Positions 41,676 to 50,367 of a DNA stretch of 64,000 bases are shown piece by piece. Within the stretch, counting starts at the first letter, position 1; each line of letters begins with the position of its first letter. A program made the position numbers and the translations under genes. The stretch spans positions 1 to 64,000 of the forward strand of contig JBNKJV010000006.1 of assembly GCA_050291465.1 (NCBI GenBank), read 5' to 3'. Origin of the DNA: CBFDBF01 sp050291465. GTDB lineage: Bacteria > Pseudomonadota > Gammaproteobacteria > Chromatiales > Chromatiaceae. The notes beneath the pieces were generated by a model, which did not search any database, was not told the origin of the DNA, and saw nothing but the letters and a program-made list of their open reading frames with translations.

Positions 41676-43331
41676 TTACAAACCTCTTTCTTTCCGCTCG
41701 CTACGGCAGATATCGATCAGCGCCCGGGTTGAGCCGTCGTGTTCGGCAACGGGAACCTCGCCCTTCAGTTCGCCAAGAATCACCCCGGCCAACTGTTTTC
41801 CCAGCTCCACGCCCCACTGATCGAAGGAGTTAATCCCCCAGATCACACCCTGGACGAAGATCTTGTGCTCATAAAGCGCGATCAATGAACCCAAACGTCT
41901 TGGTGTTACCCGATCAAGCAGCAGGGTATTTGTCGGCCGGTTCCCGGGAAACACCTTGTGCGGCAGCAGACGCTCCAGTTCCTCCGGCCCGACCCCGCTC
42001 GCTTCCAGTTCGTGACGGACCTCGTCGGCGGTTTTTCCCAGCATCAGGGCCTCGCTCTGCGCCAGGCAGTTGGCCAGTAACTTCTGATGCTGATCGCCGA
42101 GTTCGTTCTGACTATGAACCGGCACGATAAAATCACAGGGAATCATCTGTGTGCCCTGGTGAATCAGTTGATAAAAGGCGTGCTGGCCGTCGGTACCGGC
42201 CGCACCCCAAACCACCGGACCGGTGGTGTAATCCACCTCCCTTCCATCTCGTGTCACCCCTTTTCCGTTACTCTCCATATCCGCCTGCTGCAGATAGTCC
42301 GGAAGAAACCGCAAATACTGATCGTAAGGAAGAACGGCATGGGTCCGGGCGCCGGCGAAATTCGCATACCAGATCCCCAGCAGGGCGAGGATGACCGGCA
42401 TGTTTCTCTCCGGATCCGCCGTCCGGAAATGTTCATCCATGTCATGGGCGCCCGCCAGCAACTCGATGAAACGCTCCATACCGATCGCCAGTGCGATAGG
42501 CAGACCAATAGCCGACCAGAGTGAATAACGTCCACCCACCCAGTCCCAGAAGACAAACATGTTCTCCGCATCGATACCGAAGGCCCGCACCTTCTCTGCG
42601 TTGGTTGAAATCGCCACGAAATGCCTGGCTATAGCGCTTTCCTCACCCAGAGCGGCCAGACACCACGCCCGGGCGGCATGGGCATTGGCCAGTGTCTCCT
42701 GGGTGGTGAAGGTTTTGGACGCGATAATGAACAGTGTGGTCTCGGGACTCAGGGTTTTTAGCGTCTCGGTAATATGGGTGCCGTCCACATTGGAGACGAA
42801 GTGCACCCTCAGCTCCGGTGACTGGTAACTGCGCAACGCCTCACACGCCATCAACGGTCCCAGGTTGGAGCCGCCGATACCGATATTGACCACATCCGTT
42901 ATCGGCGACCCGGTATAACCTTTCCACTCGCCACTGCGCACCCGCTCTACAAAGCCCGCCATATGCTGAAGAACACGGTGTACCTCCGGCATTACGTTGC
43001 TGCCGTCGATCTCCATCGGCCGTTCGCTACGGTTGCGCAAAGCCATATGAAACACCGCGCGTCGTTCGGTATTGTTGATGCGCTCACCCCGAAACATCCG
43101 CCCGGTCCAGCCACCCACGTCCGCCTTCCTGGCCAGATCCTGCAACAGGCCGAGGGTTTCCGCCGTTATACGGTTCTTGGAATAGTCCAGGAGGATTCCG
43201 CATTCCCGCAGGGAAAATCTTTCAAACCGGCCCGGCTCCCCGGCAAAGAGCTCCCGCATGTGTTTCGGCTCCTGCTCCTTCCAGTGCGCCTGCAGCGCCC
43301 GCCACTCATCGGATTCTCTTATTGAATTCAT
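41676..43331 (-). CDS. pgi: glucose-6-phosphate isomerase
   Basis: Pgi interconverts glucose-6-P and fructose-6-P. The 551-residue protein has GIGGSNLGP, the FVSNVDGTHI block, and the active-site Lys/His region GQHAFYQLIHQGTQ and NSFDQWGVELGK. ATG 43331 is chosen over GTG 43337. It is divergent from glgA and convergent with glgB, linking the glycogen block to central metabolism. Confidence 0.97.
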   Translation of the reverse strand: MNSIRESDEWRALQAHWKEQEPKHMRELFAGEPGRFERFSLRECGILLDYSKNRITAETLGLLQDLARKADVGGWTGRMFRGERINNTERRAVFHMALRNRSERPMEIDGSNVMPEVHRVLQHMAGFVERVRSGEWKGYTGSPITDVVNIGIGGSNLGPLMACEALRSYQSPELRVHFVSNVDGTHITETLKTLSPETTLFIIASKTFTTQETLANAHAARAWCLAALGEESAIARHFVAISTNAEKVRAFGIDAENMFVFWDWVGGRYSLWSAIGLPIALAIGMERFIELLAGAHDMDEHFRTADPERNMPVILALLGIWYANFAGARTHAVLPYDQYLRFLPDYLQQADMESNGKGVTRDGREVDYTTGPVVWGAAGTDGQHAFYQLIHQGTQMIPCDFIVPVHSQNELGDQHQKLLANCLAQSEALMLGKTADEVRHELEASGVGPEELERLLPHKVFPGNRPTNTLLLDRVTPRRLGSLIALYEHKIFVQGVIWGINSFDQWGVELGKQLAGVILGELKGEVPVAEHDGSTRALIDICRSERKERGL

Positions 43332-43393
43332 TTCCACGGATCCATATTCGGCCGCGGGCTAACACAGCGCCCCCGCGACAAGAAAAAGTTTTT

Positions 43394-43422
43394 TTCACTT
43401 TAGGCAATTCTGACGTTAAAGT
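43394..43422 (+). promoter_or_regulatory. candidate glgA promoter
   Basis: TTCACT and TAAAGT are 17 bp apart, each matching 4 of 6 consensus bases. A transcript starting near 43429 would give a 34-nt leader for the ATG at 43463. It lies in the pgi-glgA divergent region. Confidence 0.3.
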
Positions 43423-43462
43423 ATACGCATCCATAGCGGACACCTGTATAAAGATTTCAGGC

Positions 43463-44980
43463 ATGGGACACAGCGGTAAATCAACCTTCACAGAATCGTC
43501 GGGACCCCTGAAAATCCTCTTCGCCACGAGCGAGGCTCAGCCGCTGATCAAGACCGGTGGCCTGGCGGATATCGCCGGGAGCCTGCCTCTGGCCGTGCGT
43601 ATGCTGGCCCACGACGTCCGGCTTATCCTGCCCGCCTATCCCCGGGCCGTGGAACGGGCGATACCGCTGAAAGCGGTGGCCTCTCTGAACGTCCCCGGTT
43701 TTCACACCGAGGTACGCCTGCTGGAGGGAAAACTGGCGGGTACGCTGCCGCTCTACCTGGTGGACGCACCGGGATTCTTCGATCGTCCCGGTAATCCCTA
43801 TACTGACGCGTCAGGCCACGACTGGGGCGATAATGCCCAGCGTTTCGCCCTGTTCTGCCGGGTGGTCACTCTGATGGCTATGAATCAGGCGGAGTTGGGT
43901 TGGCAGCCGGATCTCGTCCACTGCAACGACTGGCAGACCGGACTGATACCGGCTCTGCTTGCCCAGAACTGGAATCGGCCGGCCACCCTCTTCACTATCC
44001 ACAACCTCGCCTATCAGGGGGTATTCCCCCAGGAGACGTTCGAGCAGTTGCAACTGCCCCGGAATCTATGGTCGCCGGCCGGTCTCGAGTTCCATGATAA
44101 TCTTTCATTTATCAAGGGCGGGCTGGTCTTTTCCGACTGGATAACCACCGTCAGCCCCACCTATGCCGAAGAAATCCGCACCTCACAGTTCGGCAACGGT
44201 CTCGAAGGTCTCATCAGCCATAGATCGGATCGTCTTACCGGTATCCTTAACGGTATCGACTACCAGGATTGGGATCCTTCCACGGATCCGAACATCCACC
44301 AGCATTACGACGCCGGAACCTTCGAGCTGAAGCGGGCCAACAAACAGGGACTTCAGCGGGAACTGGGGCTGAAGGAGGACAGTGACGCGATGTTGTTCGG
44401 CCACATCGGTCGCACGGTTACACAGAAAGGAATTGATCTCATTCTCGAGATCCTGCCAATCCTCATGGAAAAGGAGAATGTGCAATTGGTGATCCTCGGC
44501 GAGGGCGACCGGGCACTGGAACAGGCCCTACGGGAAGAAGTGGCTTACCATCCGGGGAAATGCGCTCTCCATATAGGGTACGACGAACACCTTGCACACC
44601 GCATCGAGGCGGGCTGTGATGCGTTCCTGATGCCGTCCAGGTATGAACCCTGCGGACTGAATCAGCTTTACAGCCTGAGGTACGGGACGGTTCCCATCGT
44701 ACATCGAACAGGAGGCCTTGCAGACACGGTGGTGGATGTGCAACCCAGCACACTGCTCAGCGGTAACGCTACCGGTTTCGTATTCAATCGACCCGAGGGA
44801 TTCTCTCTGATGCAGGCCGTTGAGCGTGCCATAGAGTACTACCGTCGCCCGGGTGTATGGTGGAGCAAACTGGCCATAAACGGCATGCAGCAGGATTTCA
44901 GCTGGCGCGCCAGCGCCCAGCATTATCTGGACCTGTATCGGCGGGCGATAGACCATCCGGCACCGAATCCGGTGGCTTAG
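43463..44980 (+). CDS. glgA: glycogen synthase (GT5)
   Basis: GlgA extends alpha-1,4-glucan from ADP-glucose. Start at ATG 43463; the longer frame from 43322 overlaps pgi and has no family similarity. The 505-residue protein has FATSEAQPLIKTGGLADIAGSLP (short form KTGGLAD near residue 30), HCNDWQTGLIP, the FTIHNLAYQG motif, and EPCGLNQLYSLRYGT with the catalytic Glu near the C-terminus. A candidate promoter is upstream and terminators follow. Confidence 0.96.
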   Translation: MGHSGKSTFTESSGPLKILFATSEAQPLIKTGGLADIAGSLPLAVRMLAHDVRLILPAYPRAVERAIPLKAVASLNVPGFHTEVRLLEGKLAGTLPLYLVDAPGFFDRPGNPYTDASGHDWGDNAQRFALFCRVVTLMAMNQAELGWQPDLVHCNDWQTGLIPALLAQNWNRPATLFTIHNLAYQGVFPQETFEQLQLPRNLWSPAGLEFHDNLSFIKGGLVFSDWITTVSPTYAEEIRTSQFGNGLEGLISHRSDRLTGILNGIDYQDWDPSTDPNIHQHYDAGTFELKRANKQGLQRELGLKEDSDAMLFGHIGRTVTQKGIDLILEILPILMEKENVQLVILGEGDRALEQALREEVAYHPGKCALHIGYDEHLAHRIEAGCDAFLMPSRYEPCGLNQLYSLRYGTVPIVHRTGGLADTVVDVQPSTLLSGNATGFVFNRPEGFSLMQAVERAIEYYRRPGVWWSKLAINGMQQDFSWRASAQHYLDLYRRAIDHPAPNPVA

Positions 44981-45038
44981 GAAGATCCTTGATAAGATCC
45001 GTTGAGACTCTGCACCCCTTGCCCCACCTTGTTTGAGT

Positions 45039-45068
45039 AAAAAAAAGCCGGGCATCCGCGTTTTTTTT
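45039..45068 (+). terminator. candidate intrinsic terminator after glgA
   Basis: Eight A residues (45039-45046) and eight T residues (45061-45068) flank CGG-GCAT-CCG, with a two-by-two internal mismatch. It could act on both strands. Confidence 0.45.
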
Positions 45069-45081
45069 CAGACCCTAACAA

Positions 45082-45108
45082 AAAACGGCGCCGCTGAGGC
45101 GCCGTTTT
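45082..45108. terminator. bidirectional intrinsic terminator between glgA and panD
   Basis: The perfect 11-bp stem AAAACGGCGCC with GGCGCCGTTTT (loop GCTGA) is followed on the minus strand by a T-run (TTTTTTGTTAGGG), which terminates panD. On the plus strand the T-run is only four bases, weaker for glgA. Confidence 0.85.
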
Positions 45109-45133
45109 CCGACTTTACCGGGAAGCGCTTTGA

Positions 45134-45514
45134 TCATGCCGCCTGGGTGGCGATACTGTCCCCGGTACGGACCACCCTGTTGTTCTCATCCAGATAGCAG
45201 AGGGTCGGTTTAAACCCCGCCAACTCAGACTCATCCAGCACGGCGTAGGCGCAGATGATCACCCGGTCTCCCGGAGAGGCCTTATGAGCGGCAGCGCCGT
45301 TTACCGAAATGATACGCGATCCCCTTTCCGCCTCGATCGCATAGGTGGTAAAACGCTCGCCGTTGGCGATGTTATAGATCTGAATCTGCTCGTACGGCAG
45401 AATTCCCGCCAGCTCCATCAAATCCCGGTCGATGGCGCAGGATCCTTCATAATCCAGCTCTGCATGGGTCACACAGGCTCGGTGCAGTTTGCATTTTAAA
45501 AGGGTCAACTGCAT
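45134..45514 (-). CDS. panD: aspartate 1-decarboxylase proenzyme
   Basis: PanD makes beta-alanine for pantothenate. It is processed by self-cleavage at Gly24-Ser25 (DYEGSCAIDRDL), where Ser25 becomes the pyruvoyl group. The 126-residue length is standard, and conserved NGERFTTYAI and NGAAAHKASPGD are visible. It has its own promoter 40 bp upstream and a terminator, apart from panBC. Confidence 0.97.
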   Translation of the reverse strand: MQLTLLKCKLHRACVTHAELDYEGSCAIDRDLMELAGILPYEQIQIYNIANGERFTTYAIEAERGSRIISVNGAAAHKASPGDRVIICAYAVLDESELAGFKPTLCYLDENNRVVRTGDSIATQAA

Positions 45515-45825
45515 CAGTTAAAAACTCCTACCTAAATAAACCTAAACGTTACCTAATCTGTTAATTATCCTTTATTTTTCGCTACCCATCAATCATAGGG
45601 GCGAACGAACCTGCCGGACAACCCGCTAATGCTTCGAATGTGGGTCCGGATAGGGATAATTGCAAGGCAACCTGTACAGATCCGGTGTCCGGACAGTGAA
45701 AACGGTCTGAAAATATCCGCTGGAAAAGGACCGAATCTCCATCGAAAATAACTTATATCCCTACCGTCTGAGAGGTAATTGACCGTACACCGCGGCAACA
45801 ACCGTGGGTTCCTGCGGATGCCGGC
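45515..45825 (-). promoter_or_regulatory. panC-panD gap with panD promoter
   Basis: On the minus strand TTGATG and GATAAT are separated by 17 bp (45564-45592), giving a transcript start near 45557 and a 43-nt leader to panD. The remaining 230 bp toward panC has no convincing gene: a 70-codon frame is present but lacks a ribosome site and any similarity. No clear panC terminator is seen. Confidence 0.6.
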
Positions 45826-46668
45826 TCAGACCCGCAGATTGTCGATAAGACGCGCTTTTCCGAGTTTTGCCGCCGCCAGTATAACGAGGTCCCGATCCGC
45901 GGCTGAGGGTAAAGCCAGATCACTGCAACGACGTACCGTAAAATACTCCGGGCGAAATCCGCTACTCCTTAACCCCGCCATTGCCCCGGCCTCAAGCGCC
46001 GTATAATCGTCCTCTCCTCCCCGTATCGCCGTGGCTGTCTCGTTCAGCGCCCGGTAGAGATCCGGAGCGCGGGTGCGCTCATCGGCACTGAGATAACCGT
46101 TGCGCGAACTGAGCGCCAATCCATCCGCTTCCCGTTGAGTCTCCACCCCGACCACCTCAACCGGAAGGGCGAGGTCCTCCGTCATACGCCGGATCACCAG
46201 CAACTGTTGAAAATCCTTTTCCCCGAAAACCGCCACATCCGGCTGTACCATGTTGAACAATTTGCAGACCACGGTCGCCACCCCGGCGAAATGTCCGGGC
46301 CTTGAGGCACCGCAGAGGATATCGGAAAGACCGGGAACCGTTACCACCGTCTGTTCCCCGGGCGGTCGGGGGTATACCTCGGATACCGGCGGCGCAAACA
46401 GTAGATCGGTCGCTACCTGTTCCAGCTTACGCCGGTCCTCATCCAGGGTGCGTGGGTAACTGTCAAAATCCTCTCCCTCACCGAACTGCAGCGGATTGAC
46501 AAAGATCGTAACCACCACCCGATCGGCCAACCGTTGCGCCTCCCGAACGAGATGCAGGTGACCTGCATGCAGGTTTCCCATAGTCGGCACCAGTCCGGTG
46601 CGCAGACCCTGCGAGCGCCAAGCCCGAACCTGCTGCCGCAGGTCGACTGTCGTGGCGGATATGATCAT
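45826..46668 (-). CDS. panC: pantothenate synthetase
   Basis: PanC condenses pantoate and beta-alanine using ATP through pantoyl-adenylate. The 280-residue protein has the nucleotide motif PTMGNLHAGHLHLVREA (HIGH-like), the FGEKDFQQL block, and SSRNGYLS near residue 185 (KMSKS-equivalent). Its ATG overlaps the panB stop by 4 bp. Confidence 0.96.
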   Translation of the reverse strand: MIISATTVDLRQQVRAWRSQGLRTGLVPTMGNLHAGHLHLVREAQRLADRVVVTIFVNPLQFGEGEDFDSYPRTLDEDRRKLEQVATDLLFAPPVSEVYPRPPGEQTVVTVPGLSDILCGASRPGHFAGVATVVCKLFNMVQPDVAVFGEKDFQQLLVIRRMTEDLALPVEVVGVETQREADGLALSSRNGYLSADERTRAPDLYRALNETATAIRGGEDDYTALEAGAMAGLRSSGFRPEYFTVRRCSDLALPSAADRDLVILAAAKLGKARLIDNLRV

Positions 46669-47462
46669 TGGTAGCTCTGTTCCGGCCCCGGAAAACTACC
46701 GTCCTTTACCGCTTTCACATAGTTCCCTATCGCCACATCTATACCGCCGGCATCCTGTAGGAAATTCCGGCAGAAACGGGGCAGCTCATGGGTGGTGATT
46801 CCGAGCATGTCATAGAGCACCAGCACCTGGCCGTCACATTCCGGACCGGCGCCGATCCCGATAACAGGTATATCCAGACTACGGCTGATCTGCCCCGCCA
46901 GATCGCGGGGTACGCACTCCAGCACCAGCATCTGCGCTCCCGCTTCCTGCAACGCCTGCGCTTCTTCCCGCATAACGCGGGCGGCATCCTCATCCCGGCC
47001 CTGGACCCGATAACCTCCGAGCATGTGCACGGACTGCGGCAACAGACCCAGGTGGGCGCAAACCGGAATACTGTGGGAAGTTAACGCACCAACCGTCTCC
47101 AACTGCGTCGCCCCCCCTTCCAGCTTTACCATATGCGCCCCTCCTTCCTTCATCAGACGCCCGGCGGTGGCCAGGGCCTGGCTGACAGAGCTATAGCTCA
47201 GGAAGGGCATATCGGCGATCAGAAAGGCGTGTTTTCGAACCCTTGCCACATTCCGGGTGTGATAAACCATTTCCGACACTTCCACTGGCAATGTGCTCTC
47301 CTGCCCCTGGATTACGTTGCCGAGAGAATCTCCCACCAACAGGACCTCTACCCCGGCGGCTTCAAGCATCCGGGTAAAACTGGCGTCGTAACAGGTCAAC
47401 ACGGCGATTCTTTCGCCCTGCTGTTTCATCCGCGTCAATGTGGAAATCGTTATATTGGACAT
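46665..47462 (-). CDS. panB: 3-methyl-2-oxobutanoate hydroxymethyltransferase
   Basis: PanB makes ketopantoate from alpha-ketoisovalerate and methylene-THF. Start at ATG 47462; the frame opens 54 codons earlier, into the dgk gene, with an unrelated sequence. The 265-residue protein has LTCYDASFTRMLEAAGVEV in pieces, the metal-ligand Asp in LLVGDSLGNV, and GLLPQSVHMLGGYRVQGR with the GGY motif. It ends in the 4 bp overlap with panC. Confidence 0.96.
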   Translation of the reverse strand: MSNITISTLTRMKQQGERIAVLTCYDASFTRMLEAAGVEVLLVGDSLGNVIQGQESTLPVEVSEMVYHTRNVARVRKHAFLIADMPFLSYSSVSQALATAGRLMKEGGAHMVKLEGGATQLETVGALTSHSIPVCAHLGLLPQSVHMLGGYRVQGRDEDAARVMREEAQALQEAGAQMLVLECVPRDLAGQISRSLDIPVIGIGAGPECDGQVLVLYDMLGITTHELPRFCRNFLQDAGGIDVAIGNYVKAVKDGSFPGPEQSYQ

Positions 47463-47508
47463 AGGTCTATTCAGGATCTGGGTGAAAACCCGCGTGCTTA
47501 CGGATCTA

Positions 47509-48171
47509 TTAAAGCAGCAGCGGCCCGGGATTAAAATAGTGTCTGCCGCTACGCATTCCGCGAATCTGTTGCAACAACATCCGGTAGTCCTCCTCCCGAT
47601 CAACCGGGTTGATCTCTGACGCATTCACGATAAGTAGCGGGGACGCGTCGTAGTGGAAAAAGAACTCCGCGTAAGCATCACATAGTCGCCTCAGGTATTC
47701 CGGCGCCATTCCCTGCTCTTCCGGCCTGGAGCGTCGTTTTATACGCTGTTGCAGAACATCCGCCGGGGCCTGCAGATAGACCACAAGATCAGGTACCGGT
47801 GCCTCCGGTGAGAGCTTCTCATATACCTTCTCATACAACTCCAGTTCATCCTCATCCAGGTTTGTGCTCGCGAATATACGGTCCTTTTCGAGAAGAAAAT
47901 CGGATATCAAAGACTGCGGGGTGAACAGGTCATGCTGGCGTAGGCTTTTCAGTTGCTGAGTGCGCTGAAAAAGGAAAAACAGCTGGGTGGCGAACGCCGC
48001 ACTCTTACCTTCGCGATAAAACCTCTCCAGAAACGGATTCTCCTCCGCCGCCTCCAGTAACAAATCGGATCCCAGACTATCCGCCAGGCGTCTGACCAGA
48101 GTGGTTTTCCCCACGCCAATGGGGCCCTCGACTACGATATAGCCTGGAATATTCGATTCATTGGGACTCAT
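47509..48171 (-). CDS. deoxynucleoside kinase (dNK family)
   Basis: This 220-residue kinase has the P-loop VEGPIGVGKTTL near residue 14, the ERS-like motif position LEKDRIFA, and a lid region RRSRPEEQGM. The family phosphorylates deoxyadenosine or deoxyguanosine in salvage; the preferred substrate cannot be read here. It lies between folK (4 bp overlap) and panB (46 bp gap), an insertion into the familiar pcnB-folK-panBC order that is common in this group. Confidence 0.88.
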   Translation of the reverse strand: MSPNESNIPGYIVVEGPIGVGKTTLVRRLADSLGSDLLLEAAEENPFLERFYREGKSAAFATQLFFLFQRTQQLKSLRQHDLFTPQSLISDFLLEKDRIFASTNLDEDELELYEKVYEKLSPEAPVPDLVVYLQAPADVLQQRIKRRSRPEEQGMAPEYLRRLCDAYAEFFFHYDASPLLIVNASEINPVDREEDYRMLLQQIRGMRSGRHYFNPGPLLL

Positions 48172-48689
48172 AGTTGCTTTAACCCTTCTGACGAACAGTG
48201 CCGCACCAACTCCCGGAGGGTTCCATTGCCTGGAATATCCAGATCAGCCACAAGCTCCTGGAGTGGATAAAGAACGAAGTTGCGTTTTGCCAACTCCGGG
48301 TGCGGTACCTGCAACCGTGGTGTGTCTATTATCTGATCACCGAATAACAGCAAATCAAGATCCAGCGTTCTGGCACCCCAGCGTACCGTCCGCTCACGCC
48401 CGTGCGCTTGCTCTATTCGCTGCAGCTCGTCTAATAGCAGCGTGGGAGACAGCCTGGATTCGAGTTCCGCCACCGCGTTAACATATTCCGGTTGGTCCGG
48501 CGGCCCCAGAGGTGGACTGAGGTAAAATCCGGAACAGCGTATCAGGTGCGTATCAGGGATCTCCGCCAGTTCAAAGAGCGCCCGTTGCAGTTGTCCCATC
48601 GGGTCATCCAGGTTGCTGCCCATCCCCACGTAGACCGGGCTCACGCGCTTCGTGCCCTGATTTTCAGCCCGCGAGGAAGATAGGCTCAC
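48168..48689 (-). CDS. folK: 2-amino-4-hydroxy-6-hydroxymethyldihydropteridine diphosphokinase
   Basis: FolK transfers pyrophosphate to the pterin in folate synthesis. The 173-residue protein has YVGMGSNLDDP, the SGFYLSPPLGPPDQPEYVNAV segment (in family form), and the signature RWGARTLDLDLLLFGD. Its start overlaps the pcnB stop by 4 bp and its stop overlaps the kinase gene. Confidence 0.96.
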   Translation of the reverse strand: MSLSSSRAENQGTKRVSPVYVGMGSNLDDPMGQLQRALFELAEIPDTHLIRCSGFYLSPPLGPPDQPEYVNAVAELESRLSPTLLLDELQRIEQAHGRERTVRWGARTLDLDLLLFGDQIIDTPRLQVPHPELAKRNFVLYPLQELVADLDIPGNGTLRELVRHCSSEGLKQL

Positions 48690-49975
48690 CGGCTTTCTCC
48701 CGCCGGGCGGCCCCTGGATCTGCGCCGGCGACGTCGCTTACCACCGTTGCCATGCTCGCGGGTCATCCGGTTGCGCTCTTCTTCATCCACCTCCTGAAAA
48801 CGTGTCCACCACTCGGCCAGTTCCGGATCCGCTTCTCCGGACTCGGCCCGCAATAACAGAAAATCGTAACCAGCTCTGAATTTCGGATGGGTAAGAAGGC
48901 GGTGCGGACGCTTGCCGCCGCGCTGGGCAAATCGATGCTGCATTCCCCAAATATCCCGCATCGGATAGCTGATCCGTTTCGGAATGGAGACACACTGCTG
49001 CTGTTGGGAGAGGATTTCCGACGCCGCCTGCTGCATCGCCGGCTGCGCCGATTCACCGGCAGACCTGATTTCCTCGGCCAATCGACGTACCGGTTCCCAC
49101 AGAAGCACCGCAAACAGAAATGCCGCAGTAACCGGTTTATCTTCCTGCACCCTGTTATCGGTGTTTCTCAGTCCATTGGCGACGAATGTTATGGGGAACT
49201 GCTGCTCTTCATGGCTCAGACTCTCTTCCGTAGCCGGGAAAAGCCACCGAAACAGATCGTAGTGGCGCAGTTTCTCGAAGGTATGCAACCCGCTCCCCCC
49301 CAGGAACAGTTTCAGGACCTCATCAAACATGCGCGCCGGAGGAACACCCTCCAGGAGCTCTCCCATGCGAAACAGGGGCTCTTCACAGGCCGGATTTATA
49401 TTGAATCCGAGTTTCGCCGCAAACCTGACCGCGCGGAGCATTCGCACCGGGTCTTCGCGGTAACGCTGCTCCGGTTCCCCGATCAGCCGCAGTACCCCCT
49501 GCTGCAGATCCTGCAAACCTCCGGCGTAATCGATGACCGAGAAATCCTCAATATCGTAATACAGGGCGTTGACGGTAAAATCCCGACGCAGCGCGTCCTC
49601 CTCTATAGTGCCGTAAACATTGTCCCGCACCAGTCTGCCGTTTTCGGTCAGCCGCTCCCCCTCCTCGTCGTTCATACTCCGAAAAGTGGCAACCTCGATG
49701 AACTCACGCCCGAAATGGACGTGTGCCAGCCGGAAGCGCCGACCGATCAAGCGACAGTTGCTAAAGACCTTTTTGACCTCTTCAGGGCGGGCATCGGTAG
49801 CCACATCGAAATCTTTCGGTTCCCGTCCCAGCAGCAGATCGCGCACTCCGCCACCGACCAGATATGCCTGGTAACCGGATTTTCTCAGTCGATACAATAC
49901 CTTGAGGGCGTATTCACTGATATTTGCCCTGGAGATGTTGTGTTCCGGGCGCGGAATTAGGGTTGGCGTTACGAT
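48686..49975 (-). CDS. pcnB: poly(A) polymerase I
   Basis: PcnB adds 3' poly(A) tails to RNA, aiding decay. Motifs: GGGVRDLLLG, the catalytic acidic DFDV (Asp pair) near residue 60, and RRFRLAHVHFG; a basic tail (RRRRRRSRGR) follows. The ATG/GTG/TTG-initiated frame begins only at TTG 49897, inside conserved sequence. The same frame continues upstream through IPRPEHNISRANISEYALKV, matching PcnB N-termini, back to a TAG. The best start is ATC at 49975, seven bases after AGGA. This gives 429 residues. E. coli pcnB starts at AUU, so an unusual start is plausible. Confidence 0.9.
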   Translation of the reverse strand: MVTPTLIPRPEHNISRANISEYALKVLYRLRKSGYQAYLVGGGVRDLLLGREPKDFDVATDARPEEVKKVFSNCRLIGRRFRLAHVHFGREFIEVATFRSMNDEEGERLTENGRLVRDNVYGTIEEDALRRDFTVNALYYDIEDFSVIDYAGGLQDLQQGVLRLIGEPEQRYREDPVRMLRAVRFAAKLGFNINPACEEPLFRMGELLEGVPPARMFDEVLKLFLGGSGLHTFEKLRHYDLFRWLFPATEESLSHEEQQFPITFVANGLRNTDNRVQEDKPVTAAFLFAVLLWEPVRRLAEEIRSAGESAQPAMQQAASEILSQQQQCVSIPKRISYPMRDIWGMQHRFAQRGGKRPHRLLTHPKFRAGYDFLLLRAESGEADPELAEWWTRFQEVDEEERNRMTREHGNGGKRRRRRRSRGRPAGESR

Positions 49976-50066
49976 TGTTCTATCCTAAATCAATACGAAA
50001 TAACCATTCGTTGCGGTTATTGTCCACTATATTCATCGGAACCCAGGAAACGACGCCACCCTGATC

Positions 50067-50094
50067 TTGAGTGCTGCGCCGGCAGGCGTATAAT
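50067..50094 (+). promoter_or_regulatory. tRNA-Glu promoter
   Basis: TTGAGT (50067-50072) and a perfect TATAAT (50089-50094) are separated by 16 bp. Transcription would start near 50101, 14 bases ahead of the tRNA. Confidence 0.75.
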
Positions 50095-50114
50095 ACACCT
50101 CCCTGCACCATTAC

Positions 50115-50190
50115 GCTCCCTTCGTCTAGTGGTCTAGGACGCTGGCCTCTCACGCCGGTAACAGGGGTTCGAGTCCCCTAGGGAGTACCA
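50115..50190 (+). tRNA. tRNA-Glu (anticodon CTC)
   Basis: The 76-nt cloverleaf has a 7-bp acceptor stem GCTCCCT/AGGGAGT (first pair G-U), a GTTCGAG T-loop, anticodon stem CTGGC/GCCGG and loop CTCTCAC. The anticodon CTC reads GAG. CCA is encoded. No other RNA gene follows; 50191-50297 shows nothing. Confidence 0.95.
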
Positions 50191-50297
50191 ATTTCTCAAT
50201 CGGCCTAAGCCCTATGAAGAAACCTTGTACAGAGACTTGTTCACTCCCCGCTCTCCCTACAAAAGCAGTACTTTCACATATTTACTGACCCTTTCCA

Positions 50298-50327
50298 TTG
50301 CATTTACAGGGGCCGATACAGTATAAA
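50298..50327 (+). promoter_or_regulatory. candidate promoter of the RRM-like gene
   Basis: TTGCAT (50298-50303) and TATAAA (50322-50327) are 18 bp apart. The predicted leader is about 34 nt. Confidence 0.5.
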
Positions 50328-50367
50328 AACCCTTTGCAGAAAAAGCCTACAGGGATCGTCCCCAGAG

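Noticed and set aside
45589..45801. 70-codon minus-strand ORF in the panC-panD gap
   Set aside because: It has no ribosome site, no motif and an unusual residue mix rich in Arg, Ser and Ile.
48887..49960. Plus-strand open frame of 357 codons
   Set aside because: It lies antisense to pcnB, with no ribosome site and no recognised motif.
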